DNA of 64,000 bases from Streptomyces sp. ADI96-02 (GTDB lineage Bacteria > Actinomycetota > Actinomycetes > Streptomycetales > Streptomycetaceae): positions 4,480,274 to 4,544,273 of the forward strand of contig NZ_ML123034.1 in the NCBI RefSeq assembly GCF_003846185.1, written 5' to 3'. The notes beneath the pieces were generated by a model. It was given only the letters and a program-made list of their open reading frames with translations. It was not told where the DNA came from and did no database searches. A program made the translations under genes and the position numbers. This document shows, one piece after another, positions 24,238-32,627 of this stretch; the first letter of the stretch is position 1, and the number at the start of each line of letters is the position of its first letter.

Positions 24238-24600
24238 GTGCGGATCGGACTGCTCACCGAAGGTGGCCACCCGTGTGCGAAAGGTGAGTTCAGACTCCGG
24301 TGCGACCGACTGGTGCGCGGTCTGCCGCAGCGTGAGTTCGACCCCTTCACCCTGAGCCGCTCTGCCCGCCAGGAGGACCGGGGCCGGCTCCGGCCGCCCG
24401 AACGGGTGAGCCTGGCCCGCACCGCCCCGCTCCGGACGCCGGAGGACGCCACCCTGCGCGGCAGCGGCGCACGCGGGCTGCCGGGACGCCTGGCCAAACG
24501 CTTCTTCGGCGTGCCGCTCCTGGTCGCCGGGCACGGCCCGGACCCGTGGAGCCGACGCCGCGGCCCCTTCATCCCAGCACCGCGACTTCTCAAGGAGTAA
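24238..24600 (+). pseudogene. Truncated and degraded PelF-like (DUF3492/GT4) glycosyltransferase remnant
   Basis: 120 residues from GTG 24238. Its first 70 residues follow the N-terminus of streptomycete GT4/PelF-like glycosyltransferases: VRIGLLTEGGHPCAKGE, CDRLVRGLPQREFD, SRSARQEDRG, RTAPLRTPED. The usual enzymes are about 500 residues, so three quarters is missing, including both nucleotide-sugar sites. Positions normally aromatic in this motif (GGYPY, WCDRLV) read GGHPC and RCDRLV, which suggests relaxed selection. After the TPED segment the sequence becomes Arg/Gly-rich with no similarity I recognise. It sits directly before an SDR and a spherulin-4 hydrolase, consistent with a decayed exopolysaccharide locus. 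A short functional protein is less likely. Confidence 0.6.
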
Positions 24601-24606
24601 CCGGAC

Positions 24607-24666
24607 ATGACCCCCCAATCCCCCGCACCGGCAGCCCGCCGTCGGCACCGAGGCGGTGCGCGATGA
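24607..24666 (+). CDS. 19-codon ORF coupled to the SDR gene (possible deletion scar)
   Basis: ATG 24607 follows AAGGAGTAA (24592-24600), so it has a good ribosome site made from the remnant's stop region. It encodes MTPQSPAPAARRRHRGGAR. Its TGA (24664-24666) overlaps the ATG of the next gene as ATGA. It could be the fused two ends of a deleted gene or a translational coupling device. Confidence 0.35.
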   Translation: MTPQSPAPAARRRHRGGAR

Positions 24667-25628
24667 GGGTGCTGCTGCTCGGAGCCAACGGATTCCTCGG
24701 CCGCTTCGTCGCCGACCGCCTGCTCGCCGACCCCGCCGTCCACCTCACGGCCCTGGGCCGCGGCGACGACGCCGACGTACGGTTCGACCTCGCGGGCGGC
24801 AGCCCCGGAGCGCTCACCCGCTTCCTGGACGCCGTCCACCCCGGAGTCGTCGTCAACTGCGCGGGCGCGACCCGCGGCGGCGCGCGCGAGCTGACCCGCC
24901 ACAACACCGTCGCCGTCGCCACCGTCTGCGAGGCCCTGCGCCGCAGCGGCTGCGGCGCCCGGCTGGTCCAGGTCGGCTGCGCCTCCGAATACGGGCCCTC
25001 GCAGCCCGGCTCCTCCACGGCCGAGGACGCCGTCCCCCGCCCCGGCGGCCCGTACGGCGTCAGCAAGCTCGCCGCCACCGAGCTGGTCCTCGGCTCCGGC
25101 CTGGACGCCGTCGTGCTCCGGGTCTTCTCACCCGTCGGCCCCGGCACCCCGGCCGGATCCCCGCTCGGCCGGCTCGCCGAGGCGATGCGCCGCGCGATGC
25201 AGTCCGGCGACGGCGAGCTGAAGCTCAGCGGCCTGGGCGTGCAGCGGGACTTCGTCGACGTGCGCGACGTCGCGCGCGCCGTGCACGCCGCCTCGCTCTC
25301 TGCGGCCCAGGGCGTCGTCAACATCGGCACCGGGCGCGCGGTCCGGCTGCGCGACACCGCCGCCGTACTGGCCCGGGTCGCCGGATACGCGGGCGCGCTC
25401 CACGAGTTGGACTCACCGCCTCCGCGGCTCCCGATCGGGGCCCCGCGCACCTCCGCCGAATCCGTCATGGAACACCTCTCGGCGACCCCGTCCCCGTACC
25501 CGGACGGCTGCGGCGCCTGGCAGCAGGCCGACGTCCGCACCGCGCGCGACCGGCTCGGCTGGCGGCCCCGGATCAATCTGGAGGAGTCCCTGGCGGACAT
25601 CTGGATGGAGGCGGCGTGCCGCATCTGA
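24663..25628 (+). CDS. NAD-dependent epimerase/dehydratase (extended SDR)
   Basis: 321 residues. The Rossmann motif LLLGANGFLGRF is at the N-terminus, substrate-site residues fall around QVGCASEYGPS, and the catalytic Tyr and Lys are in YGVSK. RVFSPVGPGTP and the C-terminal RDRLGWRPRINLEESL are typical of NDP-sugar epimerases and dehydratases. It would act on a nucleotide sugar, plausibly to supply the neighbouring polysaccharide pathway. ATG 24663 overlaps the 19-codon ORF; its own stop region overlaps the next gene by 13 nt. With the glycosyltransferase eroded, its substrate pathway may be lost or supplied from elsewhere. Confidence 0.85.
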   Translation: MRVLLLGANGFLGRFVADRLLADPAVHLTALGRGDDADVRFDLAGGSPGALTRFLDAVHPGVVVNCAGATRGGARELTRHNTVAVATVCEALRRSGCGARLVQVGCASEYGPSQPGSSTAEDAVPRPGGPYGVSKLAATELVLGSGLDAVVLRVFSPVGPGTPAGSPLGRLAEAMRRAMQSGDGELKLSGLGVQRDFVDVRDVARAVHAASLSAAQGVVNIGTGRAVRLRDTAAVLARVAGYAGALHELDSPPPRLPIGAPRTSAESVMEHLSATPSPYPDGCGAWQQADVRTARDRLGWRPRINLEESLADIWMEAACRI

Positions 25629-26440
25629 CCGTCCCGGACGCCGCCCGCCGGACCGCGGGCGGCGAGCGGCTGGGCTTCGGCGTCCCCGGATACGCCCACC
25701 CGCTGCTGGCCCCCGCCGAATGGGCCGAGCTGGTCCGGCCGGGCACCCCGCTGCACTGGGCGGTGCTCAACATCGCCGACGGTCCGGGCACCCGGCCCGA
25801 CCCGCACTGCCTGGAGGCCGCGGGCCGGCTCCGCAACGCCCGCGAACGCGCGCTGCACGGCGAGACCCCGGACGACTCCGTGCGGGCCTGCGGCGGCCGG
25901 CTCCTCGGCCACCTCGACCTGGCCTTCGGCGCGCGGCCGTTCGACGAGCTGATCACCGACGCACGGGCGTTCGCCGACTGGTACCGGGTCGGCGGCTTCT
26001 ACCTCGCGCGCTGTCCCGCCGAACGGGCCGGCCTCGCCGCCGTACGCCGTCTCACCAGCACGCTGTACGCGCTGCTGGAGGAGCGCGGCAGCGCCGGCGA
26101 GGGCGGCCGGATCGTCCTGGGCCACGGAGTCCAGCCGTATCCGGGCTACGCCGAGGCCGCCGACCAGCTGGTCACCTTCCAGGGCCCGTGGGCCGACTAC
26201 CGCTGGTCGCAGGTGGCGCAGTGGACGGCCGACTACCCGCCGGGACGGTTCGCCCACTTCGTCCACGGCGTCCCGCGCACCCACCTCGACGAGGCGATGC
26301 GCATCGCCCGCTGGCAGGGGGCCGGGACGATCTTCTTCACCGACCGGGACGACCGAAGCGGACAAACCGATCCATACGCGGCGCTGCCCAGGTACTGGGA
26401 CGAAATCGTCTCGCGGATCGGACCCGGTATCTCGGAATGA
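25616..26440 (+). CDS. Spherulation-specific family 4 (Sph3/GH135-like) glycoside hydrolase
   Basis: 274 residues from GTG 25616. Family features are LGFGVPGYAHPLLAPAEWAE at the N-terminus, HWAVLNIADGPG, the central GHLDLAFGARPFDELITDA, and the Asp/Glu-containing DWYRVGGFYLARCP. In fungi and bacteria these TIM-barrel enzymes cleave galactosaminogalactan-like or alpha-1,4-galactosamine polymers. There is no signal peptide, so it may act in the cytosol or be exported in an unknown way. It overlaps the SDR by 13 nt. Genes for a PelF-like transferase and such a hydrolase together are the logic of Pel/GAG-type exopolysaccharide loci; here the transferase is degraded. Confidence 0.8.
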   Translation: MPHLTVPDAARRTAGGERLGFGVPGYAHPLLAPAEWAELVRPGTPLHWAVLNIADGPGTRPDPHCLEAAGRLRNARERALHGETPDDSVRACGGRLLGHLDLAFGARPFDELITDARAFADWYRVGGFYLARCPAERAGLAAVRRLTSTLYALLEERGSAGEGGRIVLGHGVQPYPGYAEAADQLVTFQGPWADYRWSQVAQWTADYPPGRFAHFVHGVPRTHLDEAMRIARWQGAGTIFFTDRDDRSGQTDPYAALPRYWDEIVSRIGPGISE

Positions 26441-26525
26441 GAGGGGGCGTGGCAGTGTTACGGCAAGAACAACCGTACGTAGTCGAAGTACGTAGAATCC
26501 GACCACCTGCATTGTTGAGGTTCCT

Positions 26526-27704
26526 GTGTCGCTGCCACCCCTGGTCGAGCCGGCCGCCGAGCTCACCGTCGACGAGGTCCGCAGGTACTCCCGTCACCTG
26601 ATCATCCCCGATGTCGGGATGGACGGGCAGAAGCGCCTGAAGAACGCCAAGGTGCTCTGTGTGGGCGCGGGCGGTCTCGGTTCGCCGGCCCTGATGTACC
26701 TGGCCGCGGCCGGAGTCGGCACGTTGGGCATCGTGGAGTTCGACGAGGTCGACGAGTCGAACCTGCAGCGCCAGATCATCCACAGCCAGGCCGACATCGG
26801 CCGGTCCAAGGCGGAGTCCGCCAAGGACTCGGTGCTCGGCATCAACCCGTACGTCAACGTGGTCCTTCACGAAGAGCGGCTCGAAGCCGAGAACGTGATG
26901 GAGATCTTCGCGCAGTACGACCTGATCGTGGACGGCACGGACAACTTCGCCACCCGCTATCTCGTCAACGACGCCGCGGTGCTGCTGAACAAGCCGTACG
27001 TGTGGGGCTCGATCTACCGCTTCGACGGCCAGGCGTCCGTGTTCTGGTCCGAGCACGGCCCCTGCTACCGCTGCCTCTACCCGGAGCCCCCGCCGCCGGG
27101 CATGGTCCCCTCCTGCGCCGAGGGCGGCGTGCTGGGCGTGCTCTGCGCGTCCATCGGCTCGATCCAGGTCACCGAGGCCATCAAGCTCCTCGCCGGCGTC
27201 GGCGACCCGCTGGTCGGCCGCCTGATGATCTACGACGCGCTGGAGATGCAGTACCGCCAGGTCAAGATCCGCAAGGACCCCGACTGCGCGGTCTGCGGCG
27301 AGAACCCGACCGTCACCGAACTCATCGACTACGAGGCGTTCTGCGGCGTCGTGTCCGAGGAGGCCCAGGAGGCGGCGCTCGGCTCCACGATCACTCCCCG
27401 GCAGCTCAAGGAGTGGATCGACGGGGACGAGAAGATCGAGATCATCGACGTCCGCGAGCCGAACGAGTACGAGATCGTCTCGATCCCCGGCGCCCGGCTG
27501 ATCCCGAAGAACGAGTTCCTCATGGGCAACGCCCTCCAGGACCTCCCGCAGGACAGGCGCATCGTCCTGCACTGCAAGACCGGCGTCCGCAGCGCCGAGG
27601 TCCTCGCGGTCCTCAAGTCGGCCGGATTCGCCGACGCGGTGCACGTCGGCGGAGGCGTGATCGGCTGGGTCAACCAGATCGAGCCCGAGAAGCCCGTCTA
27701 CTGA
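26526..27704 (+). CDS. moeZ: MoeZ/MoeBR adenylyltransferase-sulfurtransferase
   Basis: 392 residues. The E1-like ThiF domain (about 1-285) has the nucleotide site VGAGGLGSPALMYL, DEVDESNLQRQIIH, and zinc-binding CYRC and CAVC pairs. A C-terminal rhodanese domain (about 295-392) carries the persulfide cysteine Cys350 in HCKTGVRS. MoeZ adenylates the C-terminal Gly-Gly of sulfur carriers (MoaD, ThiS, CysO-like) and transfers sulfur to them, so it serves molybdopterin, thiamine and thiocarboxylate-dependent pathways. GTG 26526 has GAGG at 26517-26520. moaE is encoded 31 kb downstream in this window. The last 21 nt, including the stop, are tandemly duplicated in frame. Confidence 0.93.
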   Translation: MSLPPLVEPAAELTVDEVRRYSRHLIIPDVGMDGQKRLKNAKVLCVGAGGLGSPALMYLAAAGVGTLGIVEFDEVDESNLQRQIIHSQADIGRSKAESAKDSVLGINPYVNVVLHEERLEAENVMEIFAQYDLIVDGTDNFATRYLVNDAAVLLNKPYVWGSIYRFDGQASVFWSEHGPCYRCLYPEPPPPGMVPSCAEGGVLGVLCASIGSIQVTEAIKLLAGVGDPLVGRLMIYDALEMQYRQVKIRKDPDCAVCGENPTVTELIDYEAFCGVVSEEAQEAALGSTITPRQLKEWIDGDEKIEIIDVREPNEYEIVSIPGARLIPKNEFLMGNALQDLPQDRRIVLHCKTGVRSAEVLAVLKSAGFADAVHVGGGVIGWVNQIEPEKPVY

Positions 27705-27725
27705 ACCGAGAAGCCCGTCTACTGA
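27684..27725. repeat. In-frame tandem duplication of the moeZ 3' end
   Basis: The segment ending moeZ (CCGAGAAGCCCGTCTACTGA) is repeated immediately after itself with a period of 21 nt. The first copy ends at the true stop 27702-27704; the second ends at an in-frame TGA 27723-27725. Readthrough would add TEKPVY. Confidence 0.92.
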
Positions 27726-27753
27726 GACGAACGGGACACCTCCCTACGCTGAC

Positions 27754-27784
27754 GGGGCCGGACCGCGCCGCGCGGACCGGCCCC
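27754..27784. terminator. Bidirectional terminator between moeZ and the peptidase gene
   Basis: A 14-bp stem with one A-A mismatch (27754-27767 GGGGCCGGACCGCG with 27771-27784) closes a 3-nt loop between two convergent genes; TT follows. Confidence 0.8.
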
Positions 27785-27809
27785 TTCCGCGCGTCGCCTG
27801 GCCGGCCGG

Positions 27810-29405
27810 TCAGGAGCAGGTCGTGCCGGACTTCGGCACCGCGCCGTCCAACAGGTAGCCGTCGACCGCCCGCTGCACGCACCTGTTCTCGCTGTTGTAC
27901 GCCCCGTGGCCCTCGCCCCGGTACGTCAGCTCGACGCCGACGCCCGCGCCCAGTTCGCGCACCATGGCCCGCGCGCCCTCGTACGGCGTCGCCGGGTCCC
28001 CGGTGTTGCCGACGACCAGGATCGGGGCCGCGCCCTTCGCACTGACGTCCGGTGTCTCCCAGGCGCCGGCGACCGGCCAGCCGGTGCAGCTCATCAGGCC
28101 CCAGCCGAGGTAGTCGCCGAACAGCGGGGACGCCTTGCGGAACGCGGGCAGCGCCGCCTTCGTCTGCTCCAGCGTGAAACGCTGCTTGCCGTCGGCGCAG
28201 TTGATGGCGATGTTGGCGGCGTTCGAGTTGTCGTACCGCCCGTCCTCGGAACGGCCGTTGAGCGAGTCGGCCAGCGCCAGCAGCAGCCCGCCGTCGCCGC
28301 CGTCCGCCTCGTCCAGTCCCTGTTCCAGCAGCGGCCAGGTCTCCTTGGAGTAGAGGGCGGAGGCGACGCCGGTCGTGGCCAGGGTCTGCGTCAGCGCCCG
28401 GTCGCCCAGGCCGTCGATGGGCTCCTCCTCCAACTGGCTCAGCAGGTCGGCGACGCCCTGTTCGACCTCCTTGCCGGTCGCTCCGGGCAGGGCGCAGTCG
28501 TCGCGCTCCGCGCAGTCCTTCGCGAAGTTGTCGAAGGCCAGCTGGAACCCCTCGGCCTGGCCGAGCGAGGACTGCTCGGCGTCCTCGGTGGGGTCGACCA
28601 CCGCGTCGAAGACCGCCCGGCCGACCTTGTCCGGGAACAGGTGGGCGTAGACCCCGCCCAGCTCGGTGCCGTACGAGATGCCGAAGTAGTGCAGCCGGTC
28701 GTCGCCGAGGACCGTGCGCATCAGGTCCATGTCGCGTGCCGCGTTCGTCGTGCCCACGAAGGGGAGTTCGGGGCCGGAGTTCTTCTCGCAGTCCGCGATG
28801 AAGTCCCGCTGGCCGTCGGTGAACTCCTTCTCCTCCTTCGCGTCGTCCGGCGTGGAGTCCTCCTGGTAGAAGGCGTCCAGCTGGGCGTCGTCCGCGCACT
28901 CCACGCCCTCGCTGCGGCCGACCCCGCGCGGATCGAAGCTCACCAGGTCGTACCGGGTGCGGAGCGAGTCGTACTCGGTGCCGAAGGCGGGCAGAGTCGC
29001 CACCCCGGAGGCGCCGGGGCCGCCGAAGTTGAACACCAGCGAACCGATCCGCCGCCTCTGGTCCCGGGCCTTGCCGCGGACCAGGGCCAGCTCGATCGTC
29101 CGCCCGTCCGGCTCCGCGTAGTCGAGCGGCACGTCCATGAAGGAGCACTCCCAGACGCTGCCGCCGGGCAGCGGGGACGGCGACTCCCCGCCGCCCTGCG
29201 CCGTGCTCGGCGGCGGACAGGGCGACCAGTCGAGCTTCTGCGAGGCCAGTTCCCGCGCCGTCGAGGACGGAGCGGCGGTCGACGCGCCGGTGGGCGTCGA
29301 CCGGCCCTCCGCGCCGTCGTCGCCGTCCGAACACGCGGCCAGCGGCAGCAGTACGGCGGCGGTGGCGGCGAGGGCGGCGGCGCGCAGGGCGGGGGAGGAC
29401 CTCAT
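27810..29405 (-). CDS. Secreted alpha/beta-hydrolase, tripeptidyl-aminopeptidase type (S33, TAP-like)
   Basis: 531 residues from ATG 29405. The export signal (RSSPALRAAALAATAAVLLPLAACS) ends in lipobox L-A-A-C, so it is probably a lipoprotein. The hydrolase core follows the Streptomyces SlpD/SlpE and TAP pattern: FNFGGPGASG, SFDPRGVGRSE, nucleophile GISYGTELGG, the TAP-like C-terminal domain, acid in GNTGDPATPYE and His in GEGHGAY. It would cleave tri- or dipeptides from the N-termini of extracellular proteins. Cysteines near the acid and His sites (CADGKQ, LMSCTG, NRCVQ, TTCS) suggest disulfides. Three GTACGCGCGTC repeats lie upstream. Confidence 0.88.
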   Translation of the reverse strand: MRSSPALRAAALAATAAVLLPLAACSDGDDGAEGRSTPTGASTAAPSSTARELASQKLDWSPCPPPSTAQGGGESPSPLPGGSVWECSFMDVPLDYAEPDGRTIELALVRGKARDQRRRIGSLVFNFGGPGASGVATLPAFGTEYDSLRTRYDLVSFDPRGVGRSEGVECADDAQLDAFYQEDSTPDDAKEEKEFTDGQRDFIADCEKNSGPELPFVGTTNAARDMDLMRTVLGDDRLHYFGISYGTELGGVYAHLFPDKVGRAVFDAVVDPTEDAEQSSLGQAEGFQLAFDNFAKDCAERDDCALPGATGKEVEQGVADLLSQLEEEPIDGLGDRALTQTLATTGVASALYSKETWPLLEQGLDEADGGDGGLLLALADSLNGRSEDGRYDNSNAANIAINCADGKQRFTLEQTKAALPAFRKASPLFGDYLGWGLMSCTGWPVAGAWETPDVSAKGAAPILVVGNTGDPATPYEGARAMVRELGAGVGVELTYRGEGHGAYNSENRCVQRAVDGYLLDGAVPKSGTTCS

Positions 29406-29500
29406 GACCTCATCGTGCGTCGGCGCACCGGTGAGCGCGCGGGGCGCGGTCCATGCGGGTGGTGCGCTCCGGACGCCGGGAGCGCGCGCCGCGCGGGACG

Positions 29501-29567
29501 GTACGCGCGTCTCACGCCGGACGGGTACGCGCGTCCGACGCCGCACGCGCCCGACGGTACGCGCGTC
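29501..29567. repeat. Three GTACGCGCGTC repeats upstream of the peptidase gene
   Basis: Exact 11-bp copies start at 29501, 29525 and 29557 (spacings 24 and 32), about 95-160 nt upstream of the peptidase start at 29405. The core ACGCGCGT is itself palindromic. They lie in the gap after the 29614 gene and could be operator copies or simple slippage products. Confidence 0.75.
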
Positions 29568-29613
29568 TCAGCCCCGCGCGCCGACCGGTGGCCGGGGACG
29601 GCGGAAACAGCTC

Positions 29614-32454
29614 TCAGAGCTCGCCCTTGCGGGTCAGCTGGCTGAAGCAGATCCAGCCCGGCAGCACCGGCAGCCACAGCGTCATCACGCGGAACAGCAG
29701 CACCGCCGGGGCCGCGACCTCCTTCGGCAGGCCGACCGCGATCAGCCCCAGCGTCAGGGCCCCCTCGACCGCGCCCATCCCGCCCGGCGTGGGAGCCGCC
29801 GAGCCGATCGCGTTGCCGGCGAGGAAGACCACCGCGATGCTCGCGTAGCTCAGCTGCGGGACGTCCGGGCCGCTGAACGCCCGGATCGAGGCGTCCAGGC
29901 AGAGCACGAACAGGCCGGTCAGCAGCAGCATCCCGCCGATGCCGGTCATCAGCTTCTGCGGTCGCTGCACCACGTCCAGCATGCGCGGCACGACACCGGC
30001 GAACAGCGAACGCACCCGCGTCACCACGAACTTGCGCAGGAACGGGATCGCCGTCACCACCAGCACCAGCACCGCGACCGTCAGCAGACCGGCGATCACC
30101 GTACGGGACGGCGTGAGCGAGTCCGGGGTCTTCTCCGTACCGGTGAGGTAGCCGAACAGGGCCAGCAGCAGGATGTGGCAGCCCAGTCCGAACAACTGCG
30201 AGGCTCCGACGCTCGCGACGGCGAGCCCGGGGCGCACTCCGGCGCGCTGGAGGAAGCGCGTGTTCAGCGCCACGCCTCCGACGGCCGCCGGGGCGACGAT
30301 CTTCACGAAGGAGCCCGCCACCTGCGCCAGCACCGTCCGGCGGAACGGCACCCGCTCCGGCACGAAGCCCAGCAGGCTCATCGCCGCCGCCACGTAGCTG
30401 AGCGCCGAGAAGCCGAGGGCTGCCGCCACCCAGCCCCACTCCGCCTGCTCCACGACCGTCCCGAAGTCGGCCTGGGTGACCTGGGAGATCAGGAAGTACG
30501 CGGCGATGGAGCCCGCGATGAAGCTGAACAGGGTGCGCGGCTTGATGCGTTCCAGGCGGACCGGTTCGACCGGCGCCAGCGGGCGGATCAGCAGGACCTC
30601 GCGGCGGATCTGCGCGAGCAGGTCCTCCTCGCGCGCCTCGTCCATCGCGTCGTCGATGGCGCGCTTCTCGGCCTGCTTCTCGGTCCGCTGCGACTTGCGT
30701 TCGGCCTTCTGCTCCGCCCGGCGCTCCGCCTTCGGCTCCGCGCCGCGCGGCTCCGGGCTCCGCTCGGCGGCGGCCCGTGCGGCCTCCTCGGCCTTCACCT
30801 GCTTGGCCGCGTGCGACGCCTCCATGACCGCCTCGCGCTCACGCTGCGCGCGCTCGCGCGCGATCCGGCGCAGAGCCGCCCGGGTGGACCGGCTCAGCGC
30901 GATCGGCTGGAGCAGCGGCAGGCAGTCCGCGACGGCGTCCGGCCCCAGTACGGCCAGCGCCCCGGCCACCGACCGCTCGGCGCCGACCCGCAGCCCCAGC
31001 GTGGTCAGCAACTGGGCCACGTCCATCCGCAGCACCAGGTCCCCGGCCGCGATCTCGCCGCCGCGCAGATCCGTCACGAACGCCTTGCCGGAACGATCCA
31101 CCAGGATGGCGTCCCCGGTCAGCCTGCGGTGGGCGATGCGCCGCGACTGGAGGGCCTTCACCTGCCGCCAGGCGCTGCGCACCAGATCGTCGGTGATCTC
31201 CTCGTCCTCCATCGCGTCCAGCGACCGCCCGCCGATGTGCTCGTAGACGAGCATCACCGCGTCGGGGCCCAGCTCCGAGGTGGCGATCAGCTTGGGCGCG
31301 TTCGCCCCGGCGGCGATCGCCGCGTACGCCAGCAGCGCCTCCTGCTCCAGCGCCTGGCGCAACGACTGGATCGAGCGGCGCTGGGTGAGGGTGCGCAGCG
31401 TCAGCCGGCGCCAGGCCCGGTAGAAGAACCCCTGGGCCTGCTGCTCCCGGTCGACGACCGTCACATCGAGCGGAGCGCCCTCCTCCAGGGTGACCAGGTA
31501 CCGCCGGCCCCGGTCGCTCTGGTCCGCGTTCTCCAGCGCGTCGTCGGCGCGCATCGCGGCGACCGGGCGGAAACCCACGTGCCGCAGACCCGCCATCAGA
31601 TGCTGCCCGGTGGGACGCACGTTGGGGGAGCCGACGGCGTACAGCGTGCCGTACGCCACCGTCCAGCCGATCAGCACGGTCAGGACGATCGAGAACGGGG
31701 TGGTGTAGCCGCCGACGAGCATCGCGAACGCGTCCAGCAGCAGCACCGCCCACAGCACGACCCGCCAGCGCGGCCGTCTCGACATCCCGACCGCCGTCAT
31801 GTACGCGATCACGGGCGCCAGATAGCCGTGGACCGGGTCGGTCAGCCCCGCGCCGGGCTGCGGCTGGGTCAGCGCCTCCTGGATCGTGCCGGGCGCGGAC
31901 CGCGAGACCCAGAGATCGGTGGCGAGGGTCACTCCGTGGGCGAGCACGGCGGCGAGCACGCCGTCCGCGATGCGCAGCCCGTCCCGTTTGATCAGCCGCT
32001 CGATGGCGAAGGCGACCGGCACGAGCAGCACGGCGATGCTGGAGACCAGACCGGCGATCTTGATCAGCAGGTCGGGCGCCTGCTCGGTGCCCTTGGAGAT
32101 GTCGTCCTCAAGGCCCGTCGTGGTGCCCTGGGCGAACGCCGCGATCGTGAACAGCAGGACGATCGCGGCGATCCCGATGAGCAGCCGCAGCAGGTCCGAG
32201 GGGCGGTGCACCCGGGCGGGGAGCAGCGGCTCGTCGCCGGAGACCCGGTCGGAGAGGGCGGCCTTCGCGGAAGCCAGGGTCGAGCCGGCGAGCCGGCCGC
32301 CCGTGGCCTCGGCGGGGCCTTCGGCACGGGGCGCGTCCGACGGCTCCGGCGCGTCCTCGGGGCGCTCCCCGGCATCGGAGGCGTCCGCCGCCTTCGGTGG
32401 CTGCACGCCCTGCTCCTTCGTCGCCTCTGGTTCGTCTTCGTTTTCTCGTATCAC
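29614..32454 (-). CDS. Pseudokinase-like domain fused to a lysyl-lipid-flippase-type membrane domain
   Basis: 946 residues from GTG 32454. An acidic head is followed by N-terminal membrane helices (about 85-290) and a kinase-like cytosolic region (about 300-530) with VMLVYEHIGGRSL and a catalytic-loop equivalent HRRLTGDAILVD. In that loop the usual Asp and Asn of H-x-D-x4-N are replaced by Arg and Ala, so it is probably inactive. A charged coiled coil (about 535-620) precedes a C-terminal LPG-synthase/MprF-like flippase domain of about 300 residues (FSFIAGSIAAYFLI, SFVKIVAPAAVGGVALN, SAAPTPGGMGAVEGAL). A role in moving or sensing membrane lipids is inferred. The peptidase gene is downstream on the same strand. 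Confidence 0.82.
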   Translation of the reverse strand: MIRENEDEPEATKEQGVQPPKAADASDAGERPEDAPEPSDAPRAEGPAEATGGRLAGSTLASAKAALSDRVSGDEPLLPARVHRPSDLLRLLIGIAAIVLLFTIAAFAQGTTTGLEDDISKGTEQAPDLLIKIAGLVSSIAVLLVPVAFAIERLIKRDGLRIADGVLAAVLAHGVTLATDLWVSRSAPGTIQEALTQPQPGAGLTDPVHGYLAPVIAYMTAVGMSRRPRWRVVLWAVLLLDAFAMLVGGYTTPFSIVLTVLIGWTVAYGTLYAVGSPNVRPTGQHLMAGLRHVGFRPVAAMRADDALENADQSDRGRRYLVTLEEGAPLDVTVVDREQQAQGFFYRAWRRLTLRTLTQRRSIQSLRQALEQEALLAYAAIAAGANAPKLIATSELGPDAVMLVYEHIGGRSLDAMEDEEITDDLVRSAWRQVKALQSRRIAHRRLTGDAILVDRSGKAFVTDLRGGEIAAGDLVLRMDVAQLLTTLGLRVGAERSVAGALAVLGPDAVADCLPLLQPIALSRSTRAALRRIARERAQREREAVMEASHAAKQVKAEEAARAAAERSPEPRGAEPKAERRAEQKAERKSQRTEKQAEKRAIDDAMDEAREEDLLAQIRREVLLIRPLAPVEPVRLERIKPRTLFSFIAGSIAAYFLISQVTQADFGTVVEQAEWGWVAAALGFSALSYVAAAMSLLGFVPERVPFRRTVLAQVAGSFVKIVAPAAVGGVALNTRFLQRAGVRPGLAVASVGASQLFGLGCHILLLALFGYLTGTEKTPDSLTPSRTVIAGLLTVAVLVLVVTAIPFLRKFVVTRVRSLFAGVVPRMLDVVQRPQKLMTGIGGMLLLTGLFVLCLDASIRAFSGPDVPQLSYASIAVVFLAGNAIGSAAPTPGGMGAVEGALTLGLIAVGLPKEVAAPAVLLFRVMTLWLPVLPGWICFSQLTRKGEL

Positions 32455-32627
32455 CGGTCACCGCCCGCATGATGGTGGCACGGCCCGTAGACGGAGCAGG
32501 GCATCAGGGTGCGTCGCACGGGCGCGGGATGCGCAACATACGCTGCTTTGCCCGCGCGCGCACGCTCCGTACCGGGGCGGACACGGATTCGAGCGCGGTG
32601 TCGGTGGCGTACGGCAGGATGGAGCGG

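Noticed and set aside
29137..32472. Long plus-strand open frame opposite the flippase-like gene
   Set aside because: Low-complexity His/Arg/Gln-rich translation with no motif; the minus-strand protein has clear membrane helices.
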